Positions 1 to 4,170 of a DNA stretch of 6,602 nucleotides are shown here, one piece after another; the stretch's first letter is position 1, and each line of letters opens with the position of its first letter. The notes below the pieces were generated by a model. It worked only from the letters and a program-made list of their open reading frames with translations, was not told where the DNA came from and did no database searches. The stretch comes from DRWZ01 sp964601505. GTDB taxonomy: Bacteria > Calescibacteriota > Calescibacteriia > Calescibacteriales > Calescibacteriaceae. The translations under genes and the position numbers were made by a program. The stretch lies in the NCBI GenBank assembly GCA_964601505.1, contig CAZRNR010000080.1, positions 1 to 6,602 of the forward strand, read 5' to 3'.

Positions 1-2
1 TT

Positions 3-79
3 TGGCTCCCCGGGCAGGACTCGAACCTGCAACCTGACGGTTAACAGCCGCCCGCTCTGCCTAATTGAGCTACCGGGGA
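3..79 (-). tRNA. tRNA-Asn (anticodon GTT)
   Basis: Read on the minus strand, this folds as a complete cloverleaf. The acceptor arm is TCCCCGG paired with CCGGGGA, the D-arm is GCTC/GAGC, and the anticodon arm is GGCGG/CCGTC around the loop CTGTTAA. The variable loop is AGGTT and the T-arm is GCAGG-TTCGAGT-CCTGC. The anticodon GTT (plus positions 43-45 read AAC) decodes asparagine codons AAC and AAU. The discriminator is G at position 6, and the 3' CCA is encoded in the DNA (plus 3-5, TGG). The gene is much more GC-rich than its surroundings, as expected for structural RNA in a low-GC genome. It points away from the kinase gene to its right. No attachment-site duplication or integrase is visible, although the left flank is cut by the window edge. 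Confidence 0.96.
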
Positions 80-101
80 ACTATAAATAAATCTAAAAAA
101 A

Positions 102-107
102 TATAAT
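102..107 (+). promoter_or_regulatory. Possible -10 box for the ThiL-like gene
   Basis: A perfect TATAAT followed by G sits 48 bases upstream of the ATG at 156. No good -35 box lies 16-18 bases upstream, where the end of the tRNA gene falls. The AT-only spacer to the start codon contains no purine-rich ribosome binding site. The hexamer is exact, but the composition makes a chance match easy. Confidence 0.25.
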
Positions 108-132
108 GTAAAAAATAAAAACAAATAATCAA
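105..132 (-). promoter_or_regulatory. Possible promoter for tRNA-Asn
   Basis: On the minus strand a TTGATT box (plus 127-132) is followed after 16 bases by TACATT (plus 105-110). This places a start site near plus 98, about 20 bases before the mature tRNA 5' end. Position and spacing suit a sigma-70 type promoter. In sequence this AT-rich, near matches occur by chance, so this is only a candidate. Confidence 0.3.
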
Positions 133-155
133 GAAAAACAAAAATTAAAAAAGCA

Positions 156-1253
156 ATGTCAACAAATCAGAAAGAATTTGCAGACAGAGAAATAGAAGAA
201 ATAATAAAAATTGGAGAGAAAACAGGATGGATTAAAACAGAAAATGGAAGAAAATATATCGACAGAAAAAATAAAAAAATAAAAGATTTTGAAATAAGTA
301 CTTTATGGGGAAGCGATAGCTTTTCTATAAAGATCAATGAAAAAAATCACCTTGTTTTCACAACAGATCAGCATATAGAAAAGACACATTTTGAAACGAG
401 GTATATGGATCTTGACGAAATAGGTGAGAGAGCATTGAGATGTGCTTTAAGTGATATATTCGCAACAGGTGCAGAACCACTGATGGCATTTATAAACATA
501 TCTGCAAAATCCACAAAAACCATAGAAAAAATAGGAGATGGAATAATAAGATGTGCAAGAGAATTCTCACTAAAACTCTGCGGTGGAGATATCGGAAAAT
601 CAGAAAAAATATCTATATCTTCATTCATCGTTGGTCTTTCTGAACAAAAACCTTTTTCAAGATTTGGAGCAAAACCTGGAGATCATATATTCATAACAGG
701 AACAGTTGGAGATTCTGCACTCGCGTTCCGCATAATAAAAACAAAGGGCAGAAAATTTGCAGAAAAATATATACCTAACGCCCTTGAGAAATTCCTGAGA
801 CCTCCTATCAAAAGAATCCCACAAAATCTAAAAAACATAATACGATTCACTTCAGATGTATCAGATGGCCCCCTAATTACATGTAAATGGATTGCCATTC
901 TCAACTCAATATCTCTTGAATTCTTTCCAGAAAGAATGCCACTTTCAGAAGAGTTCATCAGATTCTCTCATGTTGTGTTTCAAGATCCTGCAAGCATCTC
1001 GATAAACTGGGGAGAGGATTATGGAATTATTTTTGGGATACCAGAAGATAAGCTCAAAAGTGAAAACGACTTTAAGAAAATAGAAAGGTATTCAGAAGTA
1101 ATAGGGATTTGTCTTTCTCAGGGCGATTGCATTAGAGCTCTAAAAAAGGGATATCCATATATAAAAACAAAGGACATAGAACAAAAGGAAATATTTATAT
1201 TCTTCACTCCATTTATTCATGTGAAAACTAATATAGGGTTCAGGCATTTTTAA
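156..1253 (+). CDS. Thiamine-monophosphate kinase-like protein (ThiL / AIR-synthase superfamily)
   Basis: This 365-residue protein follows the ThiL pattern. ThiL enzymes use ATP to phosphorylate thiamine monophosphate to thiamine diphosphate in the cytoplasm. Visible motifs, in order, are GSD at 52-54 (family GDD), TTD at 69-71, LSD at 98-100 followed by the ATGA-type segment, GGD at 143-145, GAKPGD at 171-176, TGTVGDS at 181-187, LRPP at 214-217, SDVSDG at 233-238 and WGEDYG at 285-290. Most metal-binding acidic residues are kept. Departures from the ThiL consensus are Ser53 for the first Asp of GDD, GGDIGK where GGDT-T-R/S is usual, and Trp before the GED. A lysine-rich N-terminal stretch of about 45 residues precedes the domain, against about 25 in E. 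coli ThiL. The ATG at 156 is the only reasonable start, but it lacks a Shine-Dalgarno sequence. No other thiamine genes are nearby. The related enzymes SelD, HypE and PurM fit less well; the exact substrate is uncertain. Confidence 0.82.
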   Translation: MSTNQKEFADREIEEIIKIGEKTGWIKTENGRKYIDRKNKKIKDFEISTLWGSDSFSIKINEKNHLVFTTDQHIEKTHFETRYMDLDEIGERALRCALSDIFATGAEPLMAFINISAKSTKTIEKIGDGIIRCAREFSLKLCGGDIGKSEKISISSFIVGLSEQKPFSRFGAKPGDHIFITGTVGDSALAFRIIKTKGRKFAEKYIPNALEKFLRPPIKRIPQNLKNIIRFTSDVSDGPLITCKWIAILNSISLEFFPERMPLSEEFIRFSHVVFQDPASISINWGEDYGIIFGIPEDKLKSENDFKKIERYSEVIGICLSQGDCIRALKKGYPYIKTKDIEQKEIFIFFTPFIHVKTNIGFRHF

Positions 1254-1698
1254 CATCAGATTTGGAAGCAAGCTTGAATCCGAAATTTGGTTCCTTTGGT
1301 TCTTCTGCAGGTTCTACCCTCTTGACCCAGGGAATAAACTGAGAAAGAATCCTTCTTATCCCAGCTTTCATAGTTACAACTGCAGAAGGACACAGAGCAC
1401 ATGCTCCTATCATAGAAACCACAACCTCACCTTTCATCCGGTCAATACTTACGAGTTTCAAATCTCCACCATGGGATTTCACATAGCTAATGACTTTCTT
1501 ATTCAAAACGTATTCTACCTGATCAATTGGTTCTGAAAGGATGACAGCACCCTTTCCTATCTTTTGAGAAATTTGATCTTTTATTTTATCTATTTCACCT
1601 ACATCACTGATTGGATGTAAAAGACCAAAAACTACTCTATTCTCATCTTCATCTATCTTGAATATGTTTTGTCTAATCAGATCATTATCATCAAGCAT
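1240..1698 (-). CDS. NifU-like Fe-S cluster scaffold protein with an extra N-terminal region
   Basis: Counting from the ATG at 1698, this is a 152-residue protein. Residues 60-132 match the NifU C-terminal (Nfu) domain. They include VEYVLNK at 61-67, HGGD at 76-79, GACALCPS at 98-105 with the cluster-binding pair Cys100 and Cys103, and a following helix ending in IPWVKRVE. This domain carries a [4Fe-4S] cluster between two monomers and passes it to target proteins. Residues 1-58 are not part of the usual domain. They contain a predicted beta-alpha-beta stretch (RVVFGLLHP, then a helix and GAVILSEP) that I do not recognise. A short Pro/Glu-rich tail ends the protein. The start could instead be TTG at 1704, which overlaps the TGA of the upstream gene as TTGA; I prefer ATG because GAAGAG lies 8 bases before it. 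The 3' end overlaps the convergent kinase gene by 14 bases. Confidence 0.88.
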   Translation of the reverse strand: MLDDNDLIRQNIFKIDEDENRVVFGLLHPISDVGEIDKIKDQISQKIGKGAVILSEPIDQVEYVLNKKVISYVKSHGGDLKLVSIDRMKGEVVVSMIGACALCPSAVVTMKAGIRRILSQFIPWVKRVEPAEEPKEPNFGFKLASKSDVKNA

Positions 1699-1700
1699 TA

Positions 1701-2012
1701 TCAATTCTCTTCATTATTCCATGACTTGATTATATCATCTTCAGGTATATCCGCAAGCCCGACGACTCTTTTGACCTCAGGGAATTCTCTAGATATTTCC
1801 TGACCTATTAACTCAGCTATCTGACCAGCTGCACATCCACAAAATGGAGAACACCCAACACCATTACCAAGAGCTAAACCAAGATATGCAGTTCCTGTCT
1901 CCTTATCAAACTTCTTAAGCCAAACTATAACGTCTTCTATCTGAGGAGAAGCTTTTATCCTTGGCCTTATATCCATCAATATATATTTCTGTATCTTTTC
2001 TGCAATATCCAT
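1701..2012 (-). CDS. Small Cys-cluster protein, probably divergent NifU-like or MIP18-like Fe-S protein
   Basis: This 103-residue protein has a clear cysteine cluster, C-S-P-F-C-G-C at residues 54-60. A strand (AYLGLALG) precedes it, and a helix (GQIAELIGQEI) and the segment FPEVKRVVGL follow. That order of strand, Cys loop, helix and PEVKxV segment parallels the Nfu domain and also the MIP18/DUF59 fold. The HGGD motif of Nfu is absent and the CxxC is replaced by CxxxCxC. The gene lies directly upstream of the NifU-like gene, separated by two bases or overlapping it depending on that gene's start, so the two are almost certainly co-expressed. I infer a role in Fe-S assembly or delivery. The start is secure: ATG preceded by a perfect AAGGAGGT. 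Family assignment is uncertain, and a metal-binding function other than Fe-S is possible. Confidence 0.78.
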   Translation of the reverse strand: MDIAEKIQKYILMDIRPRIKASPQIEDVIVWLKKFDKETGTAYLGLALGNGVGCSPFCGCAAGQIAELIGQEISREFPEVKRVVGLADIPEDDIIKSWNNEEN

Positions 2013-2022
2013 ATTGCTATAT

Positions 2023-2030
2023 ACCTCCTT
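2023..2030 (-). promoter_or_regulatory. Strong ribosome binding site (AAGGAGGT)
   Basis: Minus-strand AAGGAGGT is a full complement to the 16S rRNA 3' tail and lies 10 bases before the ATG at 2012. It fixes the start of the small Cys-cluster gene and is the strongest such site in the window; most other genes here have weak or no Shine-Dalgarno sequence. This suggests the Fe-S pair is translated more efficiently than its neighbours. Confidence 0.85.
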
Positions 2031-2137
2031 TTTAAATCTTTTTATATTAAACTTTTTTTCATTTTAAAAACATTTTTCTAAATCTTTGGTTTAAGTTTAG
2101 CTATCGAACTCAACCAGAGCTACTTTTTAAATTGATT

Positions 2138-2560
2138 CTATTTCTGCTTCAGATTCTTTTTGATAAATTCATTGAGAATATTTTTTGAACTTTCATCTAT
2201 ACTAATTATTTCTATCCCCATCCCAGGGATAATATTTGGATCAGAAGGGTCTATTTTCCATCTTACAATTCCTTCAGCCGATATATTTTCTTGAGCTCCT
2301 GGGACAGAAAATTGTATTTTCAGAACAGACCCAACAGGAAGAGGATTCGGAGTTCTTATAAACATCCCCCCCCTCGATATATTCATAGTCCAATCAATAA
2401 CAAAACTATCACCTGTTGAGTATTTCACCTCTATCTCAATAGGTATTCTTTGCTCCTTTCTTCTCTCTAGATTTTTATCCTTGTCATCTACACTTTCTAT
2501 ACTTTTATTGTTAGCAGGTTTGCGATTTTTACTGCCGTTCTTTGCACCATTTCTTCTCAT
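2138..2560 (-). CDS. PilZ-domain protein, predicted c-di-GMP receptor
   Basis: Counting from the ATG at 2560, this is 140 residues. Residues 1-30 are polar and Lys/Asn-rich, probably disordered. A PilZ domain fills residues 32 to about 127. Both c-di-GMP contacts are intact: RKEQR at 34-38 (RxxxR) and NISRGG at 60-65 (NxSxxG). The following MFIRT, PLPVGSVLKIQFSVP and GMGIEI segments match the single-domain PilZ type common in myxobacteria and related groups. Such proteins bind cyclic di-GMP and signal to motility, secretion or surface machinery through protein contacts. The start is ambiguous. ATG at 2560 begins one base after the upstream stop, with AAGGAG 15 bases before it. In-frame ATGs at 2590 and 2608 would overlap the upstream gene by 29 or 47 bases and only add lysine-rich sequence. 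Tight linkage to the helical protein gene upstream suggests a shared function. Confidence 0.88.
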   Translation of the reverse strand: MRRNGAKNGSKNRKPANNKSIESVDDKDKNLERRKEQRIPIEIEVKYSTGDSFVIDWTMNISRGGMFIRTPNPLPVGSVLKIQFSVPGAQENISAEGIVRWKIDPSDPNIIPGMGIEIISIDESSKNILNEFIKKNLKQK

Positions 2561-2561
2561 T

Positions 2562-3143
2562 TCAATCTTTATCTTCTCCTTCTTTCTCATCTTTCTCTTC
2601 CCTTCCATTTTCTTCTATATGTCTTACTCCAAATATCTCCTCTATAATTTTTTCATTATCTTTTATACTGAAAGATGGGATAAGTTCATTAGCTTTTATA
2701 ATTTGATTTTCTTGATCCCTCTCCGTTGTTTTACCTTTTAACCTAGATCCATAAATCATGTCAAGAATCAGGCGGTCCCATCTTATATCTTTCGAGAGTA
2801 TATCAGAAGCATTAGATATCTTTCTTATCAAATTATTCTGCTTATCCACATAATCTTTTAGAACCGAATTGATATTATCAATTATCCTAAAAACCTTCTC
2901 ATAGTCATTATCTCCATTGATAATCATAGGAACTATCTCCTTGACAGCACCCAATGCTGTGTTCAAAACATCATTTGTATCATTTATAAAAGATTTAAAA
3001 TCCGAAAATACATCTCTTACAATGAAAAAATAATCGTCAAGACTCTTGACTTCATAAATCTTTTTATTGTTATCTAAATTCGAATCATCGCTTCGCCCTG
3101 AGTCTTTCTTATCTTCAACTTCTTTCCTTTTCTTCTTTGCCAT
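2562..3143 (-). CDS. Hypothetical helical protein with charged ends, between ParA-like and PilZ genes
   Basis: I do not recognise this 193-residue protein. It starts with a very basic tip (MAKKKRK), followed by a polar, probably disordered stretch to about residue 28. Residues 34 to about 125 look mostly alpha-helical with heptad-like hydrophobic spacing (FFIVRDVFSDFKSFI, ALGAVKEIVPMII, VFRIIDNINSVLKDYV). A second small helical part contains RWDRLILDMIYG and EKIIEEIFGV. The last 20 residues are strongly acidic (Glu/Asp/Lys). There is no signal peptide, membrane segment or cysteine. The stop lies one base from the preferred start of the PilZ gene, so the two are very likely co-translated. The ParA-like gene lies 157 bases upstream on the same strand. 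A basic N-terminal tip followed by a flexible linker recalls partner proteins that stimulate ParA ATPases; that role is a guess. No Shine-Dalgarno sequence precedes the ATG. Confidence 0.8.
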   Translation of the reverse strand: MAKKKRKEVEDKKDSGRSDDSNLDNNKKIYEVKSLDDYFFIVRDVFSDFKSFINDTNDVLNTALGAVKEIVPMIINGDNDYEKVFRIIDNINSVLKDYVDKQNNLIRKISNASDILSKDIRWDRLILDMIYGSRLKGKTTERDQENQIIKANELIPSFSIKDNEKIIEEIFGVRHIEENGREEKDEKEGEDKD

Positions 3144-3162
3144 TTTAAAAAAATTTAGTCAT

Positions 3163-3192
3163 AAAATATCTTTATATGTGTAATTTTGACAA
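3163..3192 (-). promoter_or_regulatory. Possible promoter for the hypothetical-PilZ gene pair
   Basis: In the 157-base gap after the ParA-like gene, minus-strand TTGTCA (plus 3187-3192) is followed after 18 bases by TATTTT (plus 3163-3168). This would start transcription about 12 bases before the ATG at 3143, giving a very short leader, consistent with the missing ribosome binding site. No terminator hairpin is visible in the gap, so read-through from the ParA-like gene is also possible. The rest of the gap holds nothing I can identify. Confidence 0.35.
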
Positions 3193-3300
3193 ATAATAGG
3201 AAAAAATTATTGTTTCTAGAAGCATGAAAACATCAATATATTTCAGAAAAATCGTTTCCAGAATAACAAAGCAGACAAAAAGTAAGATAAAAAGAAAAAT

Positions 3301-4068
3301 TCATATTCCAAGCTTAAGTATTAATTCATCCGTAAGTTTCTCAATATTTTTAGCAGCTTGCGAATCTGGTGAGACTTCAACAATTGTTGCTGAAAAGCTT
3401 TGAACCTTATCTATCTCTGGATCTCTTGATATAATAGTTTTAGAAACAACCTTGCCTAAACTTGTTTTAAGTTTCTCAAGAAGTTCCTTACTGTGTGGCG
3501 TATCCTCATACATGTTCGGGACAATAGCAACAACACCAGGGGAATATTTAAAAGATTTTTTAGTTTGTACTATTATATTAAGCGTTGCAGCAACACCAGC
3601 TAATCCAAGATAAGTTAAAGCTACAGGAATTATAACACCATCTGAAGCAAGGAGTATATTCAAAGTTATAAGTTCCAGAGAAGGCGGTGGGTCAATAAAA
3701 ATTACATCAAATCTATCTTTAAGCTTATCTAATGCTTTCCTAAGTTTTAAGTGCCTTGATGGATCTCTGGCTACATTTACTGTAAAATCTGCAAGGGACC
3801 AATCAGATGGTATAATCCATAGATTTTCTATTCTTGTTTTCTTTATAACGGTGTCTGGTAAATCACCTCTTACAAGGAAACCCAGTATGTTTTGCTTTAC
3901 GGAATCAATCCCAAAAAGTCTTGCAACATGTCCCTGAGGATCCATATCTACAAGAAGGACCCTGTACCCCCTTTTGACAAAGCTTACAGAAAGGTTAGTA
4001 GCCAAAGTTGTCTTACCTACTCCTCCCTTTTCTGAGAACACCGCTATAACTTTTGCTTTCTGAGCCAT
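3301..4068 (-). CDS. ParA/Soj-family partitioning or positioning ATPase
   Basis: This 255-residue protein is a typical-length single-domain ParA. The deviant Walker A motif KGGVGKTT lies at 14-21, with the signature Lys14 and the catalytic-loop Lys19. The second motif, VDMDPQG, is at 40-46 (Asp41, Asp43). Walker B, IFIDPPPS, is at 123-130 with Asp126. The C-terminal part has the family segment ending in SPDSQAAKNI. ParA proteins dimerise on ATP, bind DNA non-specifically and move or place plasmids, chromosomes, chemoreceptor arrays or other cargo. No ParB gene or parS-like repeat accompanies it, so chromosome or plasmid segregation is not supported. The neighbours, a helical unknown and a PilZ protein, suggest positioning of a cellular structure. 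SEK replaces the more usual N-Q-K before the P-loop, and it lacks an N-terminal DNA-binding extension. The ATG at 4068 has a weak GGAAG six bases upstream. Confidence 0.93.
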   Translation of the reverse strand: MAQKAKVIAVFSEKGGVGKTTLATNLSVSFVKRGYRVLLVDMDPQGHVARLFGIDSVKQNILGFLVRGDLPDTVIKKTRIENLWIIPSDWSLADFTVNVARDPSRHLKLRKALDKLKDRFDVIFIDPPPSLELITLNILLASDGVIIPVALTYLGLAGVAATLNIIVQTKKSFKYSPGVVAIVPNMYEDTPHSKELLEKLKTSLGKVVSKTIISRDPEIDKVQSFSATIVEVSPDSQAAKNIEKLTDELILKLGI

Positions 4069-4083
4069 AATTATCTTCCAATC

Positions 4084-4092
4084 ATTATACCA
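4084..4092 (-). promoter_or_regulatory. Extended -10 promoter of the ParA-like gene
   Basis: Minus-strand TGGTATAAT combines a perfect -10 hexamer (plus 4084-4089) with the TGn extension. No convincing -35 box is found 16-18 bases upstream, which is normal for extended -10 promoters. The predicted start falls near plus 4077, only about nine bases before the ATG. The message would therefore have a very short leader that retains only part of the weak GGAAG site. Confidence 0.6.
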
Positions 4093-4118
4093 ATGGATTT
4101 TTATCTAATTTTATGCTA

Positions 4119-4148
4119 TTTACTTAACAGTATTTTATTTTTTATTAA
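4119..4148 (+). promoter_or_regulatory. Possible promoter of the helicase gene
   Basis: TTTACT (4119-4124) is followed after 18 bases by TATTAA (4143-4148), placing a start near 4155, just ahead of the weak GGAAAGAGA ribosome binding site at 4152-4160. It lies within the 102-base gap shared with the divergent ParA-like gene, so one regulator could affect both. The boxes are imperfect. Confidence 0.35.
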
Positions 4149-4170
4149 ATCGGAAAGAGATTAGTTTTTG

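Noticed and set aside
1..155. tRNA-Asn as a phage or island attachment site
   Set aside because: No integrase and no second copy of the tRNA 3' end are in the window; the relevant flank is cut off at the left edge.
2098..2122. Inverted repeat TAGCT/AGCTA in the gap after the PilZ gene, considered as a terminator
   Set aside because: The stem is only five base pairs with a 15-base loop, and no T-run follows on the minus strand where termination would be needed.
2085..2137. Segment containing GTTCGAT, considered as a tRNA remnant
   Set aside because: The bases flanking the T-loop-like motif do not form a T-stem, and no acceptor or anticodon arm can be drawn.
2481..2741. Plus-strand hydrophobic frame resembling a small membrane protein
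   Set aside because: It is antisense to the lysine/glutamate-rich parts of the PilZ and hypothetical genes; reversed Lys/Glu codons give Phe/Leu-rich shadow peptides.
3224..3403. Plus-strand frame of about 59 codons starting MKTSIYFRKIV and running antisense into the ParA-like gene
   Set aside because: More than half lies opposite the well-supported ParA-like gene, there is no ribosome binding site, and the end is dictated by the antisense frame.
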